From Mycobacterium sp. (lineage in GTDB: Bacteria > Actinomycetota > Actinomycetes > Mycobacteriales > Mycobacteriaceae), in assembly GCA_016197405.1 (NCBI GenBank), contig JACPVR010000024.1, positions 1-64,000 of the forward strand: 64,000 bases of DNA, written 5' to 3'. Below, piece after piece: positions 18,939 through 27,221 of the stretch (positions are counted from its first letter, which is position 1; each line of letters begins with the position of its first letter). The notes below the pieces were generated by a model. That model saw only the letters and a list, made by a program, of their open reading frames with translations, had not been told where the DNA came from and did no database searches. A program made the position numbers and the translations under genes.

Positions 18939-20411
18939 CTCCTGCTCCAACACGGCCTCCAGATCGGCCAGCCGGTCCATCGACGCCACAGACCGCTGCG
19001 TGCGGTTGTTCTTGGCAAGCAGATCGCGGTGGCGGTGCACATAGGCCCAATAGCCGGCGGTGAACGGGCAGGCGTCCTCGCCGAGTCGTTTCTTGGGGTC
19101 GTAGGCGCAGTCGCCGCAGTGATCGCTCATCTTGTTGATGTAGGCCCCGCCCGAGGCGTAGGGCTTGGTGGCCAGTAGCCCACCGTCGGCGTGCTGGCTC
19201 ATTCCGATGACATTGGTCGGCATCACCCAACGGAATCCGTCGACGTAGGACGTCGCGAACCATTCGGTGAGCTGCGCGGGGGAGTAACCGCGTTGCAGCG
19301 CATGGTTTCCCAGCACCATGAGCCGCTGGATGTGATGGGTCCAGCCACGGTCGCGCACCCCCGCCAATGCCTGGCGCAGGCATTCGGCGGTGACGGAGTC
19401 GGCGTCGAGTTCGGTCCACCAGTCCGGCAGTTTGGTACGGGCGTGCAGCTTGTTGTTGCGTTGATAGTCGGGACCGAAGTGCCAGTAGAGGTGCCACATG
19501 TATTCACGCCAGCCCAGGATCTGCCGGATGAATCCCTCGACGGCGGCCAGCGGTGCCTGCTTGTCGCGGTAGGCGCGTTCGGCGGCGTGCACGACGTCCA
19601 GGGGATGCAGGACGCCGAGGTTCAGCGGCACCGACAGCAGGGAGTGCGACATCGCCCAGTCCTGGCCCAGCATGGCGTCCTCGTAGCGGCCGAACAGCGG
19701 CAGCCGGTGCTCCACGAACCGGTCCAGCGCGCGCTTGGCCTCGTCCGGGGTGACGGCGAACAGCCGCGGTCCGTCGGCGCCGACGGTGTCGAGGTCCATC
19801 CGATCGAGGTCGGCGCGGACCTGCTCGTCGATATCGTCCTCGCGCGGCTGGTAGGGCTTGGGCAGCTCGAGGGTCTTTCGCTTCTTTGGCGGCGGCTCGC
19901 AGTTGTCGGTGTCGTAGTTCCACCGGCCGCCCTCCGGGTCGGAGCCGCGCATCAGGATGTCGAAGCGGCGCCGCTGGTCGCGGTAGAAGTCCTCCATCCG
20001 GAACCGGCTGCGCTCACCGGCCCACGTCGCGAAGTCGGTGCGCGACAGCGCGAAGGTGGGGGTGGGCAGGATGTCGGCGACCAGGCCCTGCCGGTGCAGG
20101 CGCTGCACGAAGGCTTCGGCGGCATGCGAGGTGGGTTCGTGCACCAGCACCGGCCGGCCGAACTGCTCCAGCGCGTCGGTATAGGTGTCGGCGGCCAGCA
20201 GCGTGGCCCGGTCACCGAGATCGCGTTCGGCGTGCCGCAGCGCCGAGAGCACCAGGTGCAGTTTCTGACGGTGATAACGGCGTTTGGCCAGCGCCGAGCG
20301 GGCCTCGACCAGCAGAACCTCGCGGTGGGCGTGCTCGCCGCCATAGACCGCCGGGCCGAGCTGATCGGCGAAGAGCCAGAGCGGGGTGTCGTCGCGAACG
20401 TCGGTGGTCAC
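18918..20411 (-). CDS. cryptochrome/photolyase, iron-sulfur bacterial type (PhrB-like)
   Basis: This 497-residue protein opens with PLWLFADQLGPAVYGGEHAHREVLLVEARS, the N-terminal domain of deoxyribodipyrimidine photolyase-related proteins. The C-terminal part carries the FAD-binding region (YVDGFRWVMPTNVIGMSQHADGG) and the cysteines HCGDC and DACP, which with an upstream Cys in VTAECLRQAL match the four ligands of the [4Fe-4S] cluster in this class. The family repairs (6-4) photoproducts in light; that activity is inferred. Start GTG 20411. Confidence 0.93.
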   Translation of the reverse strand: MTTDVRDDTPLWLFADQLGPAVYGGEHAHREVLLVEARSALAKRRYHRQKLHLVLSALRHAERDLGDRATLLAADTYTDALEQFGRPVLVHEPTSHAAEAFVQRLHRQGLVADILPTPTFALSRTDFATWAGERSRFRMEDFYRDQRRRFDILMRGSDPEGGRWNYDTDNCEPPPKKRKTLELPKPYQPREDDIDEQVRADLDRMDLDTVGADGPRLFAVTPDEAKRALDRFVEHRLPLFGRYEDAMLGQDWAMSHSLLSVPLNLGVLHPLDVVHAAERAYRDKQAPLAAVEGFIRQILGWREYMWHLYWHFGPDYQRNNKLHARTKLPDWWTELDADSVTAECLRQALAGVRDRGWTHHIQRLMVLGNHALQRGYSPAQLTEWFATSYVDGFRWVMPTNVIGMSQHADGGLLATKPYASGGAYINKMSDHCGDCAYDPKKRLGEDACPFTAGYWAYVHRHRDLLAKNNRTQRSVASMDRLADLEAVLEQESARRSF

Positions 20412-20460
20412 GGTGTCCTATTACCCGCGACCGGCGGCAACGACGCGCGGCGGGTGACGG

Positions 20461-20491
20461 TTGGGATCTCAGCGGTGCCCTGATGTAGAGT
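20461..20491 (+). promoter_or_regulatory. candidate tRNA-Pro promoter
   Basis: TTGGGA (20461-20466) and TAGAGT (20486-20491) are 19 nt apart and end 32 nt before the tRNA. The spacing is long, so the -35 assignment is weak; the -10 fits TANNNT. Confidence 0.4.
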
Positions 20492-20523
20492 TTCGAACGC
20501 TGCTGGCGATCCTGGCAGCACTT

Positions 20524-20597
<74 letters not shown>

Positions 20598-20615
20598 CAG
20601 AGGTTTTCGCAGTAC

Positions 20616-20649
20616 AGAGGCGGTTTCGGGGAAATCCGGAGCCGCCTCT
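20616..20649 (+). terminator. terminator after tRNA-Pro
   Basis: AGAGGCGG (20616-20623) pairs perfectly with CCGCCTCT (20642-20649), with an 18-nt loop that can pair further, starting 18 nt after the tRNA. Only two T follow, so it is a structure-dominated terminator. Confidence 0.65.
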
Positions 20650-21272
20650 TATGCGCCTGGGGAATCCACGCCCTGGGTACGCCGGCCAGGTCGAACTTCA
20701 CCCACGTGCGCGGATGGTGTCGACGAGGAGGTCGCCGCCCACACCGCGTTGCCGGCGCCTCGTCGGGCCGTCTTTTGAGGGATTGAGCGCCATGGCCGCA
20801 GCCGGCGTCTTCTCGAGTCCATGCGCATCCACGCCGCCACATCCTTGCCGCATCTGCCAGAGCTGGCGGAGGTGGCGGCTTGGTCCAGCGAGACGGGAGG
20901 TCCGCACCAAACACGGGAATCTTCGATACACCCGTCATACTATTGGACGCTCTGCATAGGATTTTGGTAGTGTGGCGCTTGTCCGATTCAAACGGGGACC
21001 GCTGGAGAAAGTAGACAAGTGAAGCGGACACTCAAATCGGCAACTTATTCCTCTGTGCAACAGACGTTGTCGCCGCGGGATGTTCGCACGTACTCATTCA
21101 GCCGGATTTCGCGATCGCCTATCCGCCTCGATCCAGGTCGCGGGACTGTGCCGAGTGACCCTGGTACTTGCGGCGTTTCGGATCGGGCCTGGCGAACGTA
21201 GCCGAATGGGCTGCGGCGCCGAACGTTGGCAAGTCACACCGGCTTGCGGATTCGGACGAGTGAGGTGCGTCT
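20650..21272. other. intergenic stretch with no convincing gene
   Basis: Between the tRNA terminator and the exported amidohydrolase there is no reading frame with recognisable protein features. Codon-like third-position bias is weak in all frames. The one candidate is a 60-codon frame from GTG 21019 to 21201 (VKRTLKSATYSSVQQTLSPR at the start) with GGAGAAAG at good spacing; I do not recognise its product. From about 20930 the DNA becomes AT-richer and contains the regulatory element at 20936 and short inverted repeats (TGTCCG at 20979-20984 against CGGACA at 21025-21030). The stretch looks like a long control region plus possible gene debris. Confidence 0.5.
20936..20963 (+). promoter_or_regulatory. 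regulatory element copy 1 (shared with 25142-25169)
   Basis: This 28-nt stretch shares 22 positions with 25142-25169, including the blocks ATTGGACG and CATAGGATT at identical spacing. The TTGGAC core is also the half-site of the TetR operator at 25242-25258. It lies 310 nt before the exported amidohydrolase and may be the operator/promoter of that operon. Confidence 0.45.
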
Positions 21273-22880
21273 ATGTGCGAACAGATGCCGAATGCTAAAC
21301 CGGCGGCCACCAAGTCATCACGATCAGGCTCCGCGCTGACCCGTCGCTCGGTTCTGCGGTGTGTCGGCGCCGGGGTCGCGGGGCTGTCGGCACTAGGTGG
21401 CGCGGCGGTCATTGGGCATTCGGTCGGAAAGACGCCGACTCGGCGCCCCACACCCCTGGCATCAGGGGCGCCCTTGCGGATCGATCATGTAACGGTGGTC
21501 GACCCACGCGACGGCAGCCGGCGGGTGGATGTGTCCATCCGCGTACGCGACGGGGCGATCGCCTCTGTTTCCGCCTTCGGTGCCGAGGATCCCAGCGATG
21601 GGGAGTGGGCGGTAGACGGCGGAGGCCGGTTCGCCGTTCCGGGATACAACAACATGCACACCCACGCACTTCAGAATGAACGCCCCGAACTGTTCCTGGC
21701 CACAATGCTTGCCGACGGCACAACGGGAATGCGACAGATGGCCGGAAGCGACGATCTGCTCGACGTCCGCGGCAAGTCGCGACTGGGCATGACCCGCTAC
21801 GCACCGGTCCTGCTCGCCATGCCGGGAGCGCTTCTGATGCCGTTCAATGCGAACAGCGTTGCGGACGTCGAACGCCTCATCGCGGACCAGGAGCGACAGG
21901 GTGCCGATTTCGTCAAGGTCATCGACGTCGATCGTGAAGTGTTCTTCGCCGCCGTCAACGCTGCTCATGGCCGCGGGATGCGGATTGCCGGACATCTCCC
22001 TCTGTCGGTCACCCCTACGGAGGCGGCCGTCGCAGGGATGGACTGCATCGAGCATCTCGGCACCGGCGGCAATGTGTGGTTTCAGACGTCCGCGGACGGT
22101 GCAGCCTTGCGCACTGAGGCCGACAACGTCGGCACAGGGCGGATCCCGGGATGGCTTGGCGGCCTACCCTTCGCCGAGCATCTTTTCTCGACCGACTTTG
22201 TGCGACAACGCGTGAAGAAGATGCTCCTCAACCCCGCGCTTTCGGACTCGGCTGAGATGGTCTCGCTGCTGCGGCGGGCGCTCGATTCGTTCGACGAGGA
22301 CGCCGCTCAACACCTAGTCGGCCAGTTTGCGCGTCACAAGACCTGGCATACCCCAACTCTCGTCCGATTGCGTACCCAGTATCGGGCCGATGACCCGGCA
22401 TATGCCGACCATCCATGGCTTTCACTGCTGTCCGATCAGGACCGTCATGACTTTTACGAGACACGTGGCAGGTTTCTGGACCTTCCCGCAGACACTCGGG
22501 CGACTTATCACGACTGCTACGACATGTCACTGCGGTTGGTGGGCATGATGCACACCGCCGGGGTGCCCATCATGGCCGGCACTGACGGCCCCAGCGCATC
22601 GCCAGGACAGGACATGGCCTCCGAGTTCCGCGAGCTCGAGGCCGCCGGACTTCGGCCACTCGATGTGCTTCGTTCGGCGACCACCGTACCGGCGGCCTAC
22701 CTGAATCGGACGCACGACCTGGGAGCGATCGACGTCGGATTCAAGGCGGACTTCCTTCTGCTTGATGCGGACCCCGTGGTATCCACGGGAAACCTCACGC
22801 AGATCGCGGCGGTGGTCCGGGCTGGTCACTTGATCCCGCGTGAGGAGATTTACTCGGTCGTCGATCAGCTCGTGGATTGA
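21273..22880 (+). CDS. Tat-exported amidohydrolase (imidazolonepropionase-like)
   Basis: The 535-residue protein has a twin-arginine signal, LTRRSVLRCVGAGVAGLSAL, about 25 residues from ATG 21273, so it is folded and metal-loaded before export. The amidohydrolase fold shows the metal motif in NNMHTHALQNE, a later histidine in MRIAGHLPLS, another in CIEHLGTGG and the aspartate in IMAGTDGPS. The C-terminal part (YLNRTHDLGAIDVGFKADFLLLDADP) is the usual beta-sandwich end. Such enzymes hydrolyse cyclic amides, esters or peptides; the substrate is unknown. A second amidohydrolase follows on the same strand 133 nt downstream, and a TetR regulator with related operators lies beyond. Confidence 0.85.
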   Translation: MCEQMPNAKPAATKSSRSGSALTRRSVLRCVGAGVAGLSALGGAAVIGHSVGKTPTRRPTPLASGAPLRIDHVTVVDPRDGSRRVDVSIRVRDGAIASVSAFGAEDPSDGEWAVDGGGRFAVPGYNNMHTHALQNERPELFLATMLADGTTGMRQMAGSDDLLDVRGKSRLGMTRYAPVLLAMPGALLMPFNANSVADVERLIADQERQGADFVKVIDVDREVFFAAVNAAHGRGMRIAGHLPLSVTPTEAAVAGMDCIEHLGTGGNVWFQTSADGAALRTEADNVGTGRIPGWLGGLPFAEHLFSTDFVRQRVKKMLLNPALSDSAEMVSLLRRALDSFDEDAAQHLVGQFARHKTWHTPTLVRLRTQYRADDPAYADHPWLSLLSDQDRHDFYETRGRFLDLPADTRATYHDCYDMSLRLVGMMHTAGVPIMAGTDGPSASPGQDMASEFRELEAAGLRPLDVLRSATTVPAAYLNRTHDLGAIDVGFKADFLLLDADPVVSTGNLTQIAAVVRAGHLIPREEIYSVVDQLVD

Positions 22881-23013
22881 TTCTCGCAGATTGACGTCAT
22901 TGCAGTCCTCGCTGATGTCAAGATCCCTTGACGCTGTTGACTATTCGTCATCACCACACCGGATGCCGCCTCGAGCGGCGAGCTCGCAGAAAACCGCCAC
23001 GGAAGGGATCTGT

Positions 23014-23982
23014 ATGGCTGGATGGTTGGACGTTCACGCCCACTATGTGACTGCCAGATACCGCGACGAATGTGTGACCGCCGGTCACGCTCACCCGGAC
23101 GGGATGCCCGGAATACCCGGATGGAATGTGGAAGCAGCGCTCGATGTGATGGGCCGCAGCGGTATTGGGGCTGCCGTGTTGTCGGTGTCCTCGCCGGGGG
23201 TGCATTTCGGCGGTAATACGATCAGCGCCAACGCGGCGGCGCGCGCGCTGGCCGCGCACGTCAATGACGTGGGTGCACAACTGGTAAGCGACCGGCCGGC
23301 GACTTTCGGGTTCGCCGCTGCGCTTCCCTTACCCGATGTGGAAGGAGCGCTCAATGAATTGGCGCGCGCCCGGGATAGTCTCGGCGCCGATGCGGTGGCG
23401 CTGAAGACCAACTACCACGGCCGTTACCTGAGCGATCGGGAATTCGCTCCGGTGCTGGACGAACTGAATGCGCACGCCGCCGTCGTGCTGCTGCACCCGA
23501 CGTCTCCGCCTGGTTGGGAGGCGACCGCCCTCGGCCGGCCCCGGCCCATGTTGGAGTTTCTGTTCGACACCACCCGCTGCGTCATCGATCTCATCCTCTC
23601 GCAGACACTGACCTGTCATCCTTCGATCCGGTGGATCGTGCCGCACGCCGGGGCGGTCCTGCCGGTCGTTGCGCACCGGGTCGCGGCCGTCGCCGCCGCT
23701 ACCGGTTCAGTCGTGGACGTCCCCGGCGCACTCGCCAGCTTCTACTACGATTTGGCCGGGCTACCGCTACCCGTTGCCCTGGACGCGTTGTTGGCAGTCG
23801 TTGGACCGGATCATCTGCTCTATGGCAGCGACTTCCCGTTTACCCCAGCACCCGCGGTAATCGCTCTGGCACAAGCACTTGCGGGTGCACCGGTGCTGGA
23901 TTCTGCCGAGCTCACACTCGCACCCGGTGCGGCGGGCGCATCGCTGTTTCCCAGGCTCAGTGGCCCGCCGCTTCCCGGGTGA
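23014..23982 (+). CDS. amidohydrolase-2 / ACMSD-like metal-dependent hydrolase or decarboxylase
   Basis: This 322-residue cytosolic enzyme has the N-terminal HxH-type motif in WLDVHAHYVT, the family features VLLHPTSPPGWE, WIVPHAGAVLPVVAHRV and the metal aspartate in LLYGSDFPFTP. This is the pattern of the ACMSD/gamma-resorcylate decarboxylase group, which decarboxylate or hydrolyse aromatic or cyclic acids. ATG 23014 is preceded by GGAAGGG at 6-7 nt. It probably acts on the product of the exported amidohydrolase upstream, but the pathway is not known. Confidence 0.87.
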   Translation: MAGWLDVHAHYVTARYRDECVTAGHAHPDGMPGIPGWNVEAALDVMGRSGIGAAVLSVSSPGVHFGGNTISANAAARALAAHVNDVGAQLVSDRPATFGFAAALPLPDVEGALNELARARDSLGADAVALKTNYHGRYLSDREFAPVLDELNAHAAVVLLHPTSPPGWEATALGRPRPMLEFLFDTTRCVIDLILSQTLTCHPSIRWIVPHAGAVLPVVAHRVAAVAAATGSVVDVPGALASFYYDLAGLPLPVALDALLAVVGPDHLLYGSDFPFTPAPAVIALAQALAGAPVLDSAELTLAPGAAGASLFPRLSGPPLPG

Positions 23983-24003
23983 TCTTCAATCGGCTGCATG
24001 CGG

Positions 24004-24020
24004 CGTCTGCCGCTCAGACG
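24004..24020. terminator. hairpin between convergent genes
   Basis: CGTCTG-CCGCT-CAGACG is a perfect 6-bp inverted repeat covering the stop codon of the minus-strand gene and lying 22 nt after the plus-strand stop. It could end transcription from both sides, though it has no T tract. Confidence 0.45.
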
Positions 24021-25087
24021 GTAATCACCATTCCGTCTCTTCCCACTGTCACCGTGCCCGAGTATTGATCGCTCATGCCCTGGGTGAACAGGTGGCGCTT
24101 GAGCGCACCATCGGGATAGGGGGTTAAATGCGTGAGTACCAGATGCTTGACACCCGCCTGTTCCGCCTGCCTGGCCAGCGCGATCGTGTCAGCGTGGTAG
24201 GCAATCGTCCGCTCGGCGACCTCGGCGTCATGGTTCAAGCCCATCTCGCGCATGATCGGAATCGCTCGGCGGACCAAATGGGATGCATATGCCTCGTGCA
24301 CAACGAGATCCGCGTCTTGCATCGCCGGCATGTTCAGCGGACTGACCTCGGTGTCGCCACTGATGAACGCCTTCTTACCCTGGTGCTGGATCACGTAGCC
24401 AAACGCGGGCTTGACCGGATCATGCACGACCAGGTGGGCATCGATGGTGACACCACCTTCGTCATAGACCCGCACCGAGCGGGTGTTTTGGGGAACCGTG
24501 ATCTCCATTGGAAGGGCCTGGGCCGCTGCCCTGCTCGATGCCAGTTCGGGCATGTTGGCGATCCGAAACCCGTTGTCGATGGCGTAAGCATCGTTGAGCG
24601 CTGTGACGACCTCGGCGGTGCCCGCCGGTCCCATCACGTCGAGAGGGTGCGATCGTCCCCAAATCCAACTCTGATTGATCAACGCACCGAGACCGTTGAA
24701 ATGGTCGGAATGAAAGTGGGTGATGAACACTCGCGCGATGTCGTCGAGCGCGACGCCAGAGTCGGCAAGAGACTTGGCCGCGCCCTCCCCGGCATCGAAG
24801 ACGAACATTTTCCCGGCGACCGACACGAGTGTGCACGCTTGCGCTCTTGCAGCGCTGGGCTCAGGAGAACCTGTTCCACACAACAGGACCCGCATCTGCC
24901 CGGGATCGCTGACAAACGAATAGCCCGAGGCTAGTTGCTGCCGAATGGCCTGCTCGATGAACCACTCTCGGTTCAAATACGCCACCGCACCAGCCGCCAG
25001 GACAGCAACCCCGACCACCGCCCCGGCCGGGAGTGCCCACTTTCGACAAGACTTGATCGGCTTGCTCGCCGATATACCTCGTCGCAT
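24014..25087 (-). CDS. membrane-anchored metallo-beta-lactamase-fold hydrolase
   Basis: The 357-residue protein has an N-terminal membrane segment (ALPAGAVVGVAVLAAGAVAYL, residues about 17-37) that anchors it outside the cytoplasm. The metal motif THFHSDHFNGL is intact, with FISGDTEVS and a final HLVLTHLTPYP supplying further ligands. The layout resembles the RNase Z/arylsulfatase-like MBL subgroup; being exported, a small-molecule ester or sulfate ester is more likely than RNA. I chose ATG 25087 (MRRGISASKPIK) because AAGGAG precedes it by 6 nt; the frame stays open upstream to 25297. It is divergent from the TetR gene and has operator-like DNA overlapping its promoter. Confidence 0.88.
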   Translation of the reverse strand: MRRGISASKPIKSCRKWALPAGAVVGVAVLAAGAVAYLNREWFIEQAIRQQLASGYSFVSDPGQMRVLLCGTGSPEPSAARAQACTLVSVAGKMFVFDAGEGAAKSLADSGVALDDIARVFITHFHSDHFNGLGALINQSWIWGRSHPLDVMGPAGTAEVVTALNDAYAIDNGFRIANMPELASSRAAAQALPMEITVPQNTRSVRVYDEGGVTIDAHLVVHDPVKPAFGYVIQHQGKKAFISGDTEVSPLNMPAMQDADLVVHEAYASHLVRRAIPIMREMGLNHDAEVAERTIAYHADTIALARQAEQAGVKHLVLTHLTPYPDGALKRHLFTQGMSDQYSGTVTVGRDGMVITV

Positions 25088-25132
25088 ACCAAACTCCTTG
25101 CCGGGCTTTGCAACAACGCACAAGCTACCTAG

Positions 25133-25160
25133 AACATACAGCATAACATTGGACGTGCAA
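25133..25160 (-). promoter_or_regulatory. promoter of the metallo-beta-lactamase-fold gene
   Basis: On the minus strand TTGCAC (25160-25155) and TATGTT (25138-25133) are 16 nt apart, close to the sigma-A consensus. The transcript would start near 25126, about 39 nt before the ATG. Confidence 0.6.
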
Positions 25161-25169
25161 CATAGGATT
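25142..25169 (+). promoter_or_regulatory. regulatory element copy 2 (shared with 20936-20963)
   Basis: This is the second copy of the 28-nt element. It covers the -35 box of the metallo-beta-lactamase-fold gene, so a bound protein would repress it. TTGGACGTGCAA inside is an imperfect palindrome. Its TTGGAC core repeats in the TetR operator 90 nt to the right. Confidence 0.5.
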
Positions 25170-25241
25170 GCTTCGGCGGTGCCCTTGCGAAGGTGGCGGT
25201 ACTGGCCGAGACCGCCGTCGTCGGAGGCGGTTTCGGATGAC

Positions 25242-25258
25242 TGTCCAACGATTGGACA
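25242..25258. promoter_or_regulatory. operator of the TetR regulator
   Basis: TGTCCAA-CGA-TTGGACA is a perfect 17-bp inverted repeat, typical of TetR-family sites in size and symmetry. It lies 28 nt before the TetR start and contains the TTGGAC that serves as its -35 box, so autorepression is likely. Confidence 0.75.
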
Positions 25259-25279
25259 CGGGTATGACTCGGATATGGT
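25252..25279 (+). promoter_or_regulatory. promoter of the TetR gene, leaderless
   Basis: TTGGAC (25252-25257) and TATGGT (25274-25279) are 16 nt apart, and ATG 25286 follows the -10 box after 6 nt. That spacing predicts an mRNA starting at the A of the start codon. Confidence 0.6.
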
Positions 25280-25285
25280 TGTGCG

Positions 25286-25909
25286 ATGAGCCGTCAAGCC
25301 GAGATCAGCGCCGAAAGCCGCGCGCGGCTGCTGCTGGCCGCATGGGAGCTGCTCGCCGAAGGGGGGTCACGCGCAACAACCGTGCAGGCGGTCTCTGAGC
25401 GCGCCGGCATCAGCCGGGGCTCCATCAGCTGGCACTTCGGATCCAAAGAAGGGCTCATCGTCGCCGTCGTCAACAGCGCGTTCGACATGCTGGCAAACAA
25501 CATCTCCGCAGTTTTCGACACGCCGGGACCGCACAGCTGGGACGCAGTGCTCGATGCCCAGTCGGTCCTGCTCAGCGACGAGCGGTTCCGTATCTTCGGC
25601 ACACTCGCGTTGGAAACCGTCAGCGAAAAGGGGCCTGTTGCTGAGGCGTTCGCTGAGGGCCACCGCCGAATCCGCGATCTCTATGCCCACTTCATTGCCC
25701 GCCATGGCTTGGTTTCGGAAGGCGTGGAACCCGCCGATGCCGCCACCGCGCTGCGAGCGATGACGCTAGGCCTCAATATCCACCGACGCTTCGACGGCGA
25801 AACCATCACGTTGCGAGAGGCATTCGACGCGCTTCGGTCCGTCACCATCCCCGCAGCTCCGGTTAACCGTCGGACCCCGCCGGGGCGACAGGGACGCGTC
25901 ACACAGTGA
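25286..25909 (+). CDS. TetR-family transcriptional regulator
   Basis: The 207-residue protein has the TetR helix-turn-helix at residues 5-55 (ARLLLAAWELLAEGGSRATTVQAVSERAGISRGSISWHFGSKEGL). The C-terminal ligand domain is not specific enough to name an inducer. It is divergent from the exported metallo-beta-lactamase-fold gene. The operator before its own gene and the related elements at 20936 and 25142 suggest that it controls itself, that gene and the two amidohydrolases. No ribosome-binding site is seen, in line with a leaderless mRNA. Confidence 0.92.
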   Translation: MSRQAEISAESRARLLLAAWELLAEGGSRATTVQAVSERAGISRGSISWHFGSKEGLIVAVVNSAFDMLANNISAVFDTPGPHSWDAVLDAQSVLLSDERFRIFGTLALETVSEKGPVAEAFAEGHRRIRDLYAHFIARHGLVSEGVEPADAATALRAMTLGLNIHRRFDGETITLREAFDALRSVTIPAAPVNRRTPPGRQGRVTQ

Positions 25910-25948
25910 GTGGTCGATAGGTGACCAGGTGACCGCTACGCGGCCGAG

Positions 25949-27076
25949 TCAGGCGCCGATCAGCTGTGGTGTGGCATCGGAGACGAAGAGTTCTGCTGCG
26001 GCGATTCGGCGCGCGGCGCGGTGAAGTGTCACCGCTTCAAGCCGGCCGTCAGGGGACAGGGCGAGATCGACCGTCAGGACGCCGGCCGGTGTGCCGATTC
26101 GCAGCGCAACAGCGCCGTGGCCCGCCAACTTTCGAGCGAAGACACCGTGAGGCAACGTCGACGCCGCGGCGACCGCGACCGCTGATGTCAACCCGATTGC
26201 AGGGTGTGGAGCGAGCATGGACAGCATCCGCACCGAGACGTCATATTCGTCTGCGCCGACTTTCGTGCCTGCGGTGGTGTGGTAGTCCTTTGGGGCCCCG
26301 ATGATCCCGACCTTGGGAATGGCGTGGCTGATGGGGTCGCCCGGCCTGCGCAGCCCCATCAGCAAGGATGCACTTCTGCGCAGCTCGATCAACAGGGGAG
26401 TGTGTTCGGCGAGTACGGCGATGCTCTCAGTGCCGTTGAGCCGCAAGTCTTCTGCATCGAACAGTGCTGCAGGGGCTCCGGCGGTCACCAAGGTCGCGGC
26501 ATAGGTATTGCCTCCGACGTCGACGAGGTCGACGCAATTGCCGGTAGGTAGCAGGGCTTCGGGCCCGTTCAGTCCGGTAAATCTCAGACCCACCGGCACT
26601 CCGAGAGCGTTGGTGCCCGGGACGGCTGCTGTGCCGTCGGTCGGAACGGCGCGATCTGGTGTGTCGATCTCGGCGGTCAGGACCGCACCTGAGGTGATGT
26701 GGCGCATCCGGACCACGGTCGTCGTGTCGTCGACGGGCACCAATCCCGACTGCAGGGCGTAGAGGCCGATCGCCGTGGCGCAGTTGCCACAGTTGCTTGC
26801 CCAGTCGACGCGGCGCTCACCGATTGCGATCTGGGCGAACAGGTAGTCGATGTCGATGCCAGGCTCACGAGACCGACGTACGATCGCAGCCTTCGAGGTG
26901 GTCGAGCTTCCTCCGCCGACCCCATCGAGCTGCCGCGGATCGCCGGATCCGAAGGCCGAGGTCAACAGTGCATCGAGTCCACCCGCCCGGTCCGCAAACG
27001 GATCGACATCGACGGCGTTGAACAACCAGCATTTGCTGGTCCCTCCCCGCATCCAGGTGCCACGAAGAACGAACAT
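25949..27076 (-). CDS. PrpF-family isomerase, copy 1
   Basis: PrpF proteins shift double bonds in acids such as 2-methylaconitate or 4-oxalomesaconate. The 375 residues start MFVLRGTWMRGGTSKCWLFN; the Arg-Gly-Gly-Thr-Ser-Lys motif with its catalytic lysine is intact, as is SNCGNCATAIGLYAL with the active-site cysteine pattern, and PHPAIGLTSAVAVAAA near the C-terminus. I chose ATG 27076; the frame is open to 27130. It follows a MatC-type permease on the same strand after 145 nt, and its closest relative is the second PrpF gene at 29898. Substrate: a tricarboxylate or unsaturated dicarboxylate, inferred. Confidence 0.9.
   Translation of the reverse strand: MFVLRGTWMRGGTSKCWLFNAVDVDPFADRAGGLDALLTSAFGSGDPRQLDGVGGGSSTTSKAAIVRRSREPGIDIDYLFAQIAIGERRVDWASNCGNCATAIGLYALQSGLVPVDDTTTVVRMRHITSGAVLTAEIDTPDRAVPTDGTAAVPGTNALGVPVGLRFTGLNGPEALLPTGNCVDLVDVGGNTYAATLVTAGAPAALFDAEDLRLNGTESIAVLAEHTPLLIELRRSASLLMGLRRPGDPISHAIPKVGIIGAPKDYHTTAGTKVGADEYDVSVRMLSMLAPHPAIGLTSAVAVAAASTLPHGVFARKLAGHGAVALRIGTPAGVLTVDLALSPDGRLEAVTLHRAARRIAAAELFVSDATPQLIGA
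27012..27061 (-). repeat. 50-nt inverted repeat, arm 1, in PrpF copy 1
   Basis: This segment matches 29913-29962 on the opposite strand at 49 of 50 positions, third codon positions included, while the genes differ much more just downstream. It contains ACCAGCA-AA-TGCTGGT, a perfect 7-bp hairpin. The two arms could recombine and flip the MatC-LysR segment. Confidence 0.8.
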
Positions 27077-27221
27077 GACTTCACCCGCCTTTCTCGCGCA
27101 CAGGCCACACCACTTGGACATGACCAGCAACCCTCACGCCCATTCTCGGGCCGCAGAGAGTAAAGAACAATCACGGAAAATTACATAGGGGTCGAGCTAT
27201 GCTTAACTCTCGCCTCAATGC

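Noticed and set aside
19191..20483. Plus-strand open frame of 430 codons opposite the photolyase
   Set aside because: The minus-strand photolyase has cluster cysteines and FAD region; the antisense product has none.
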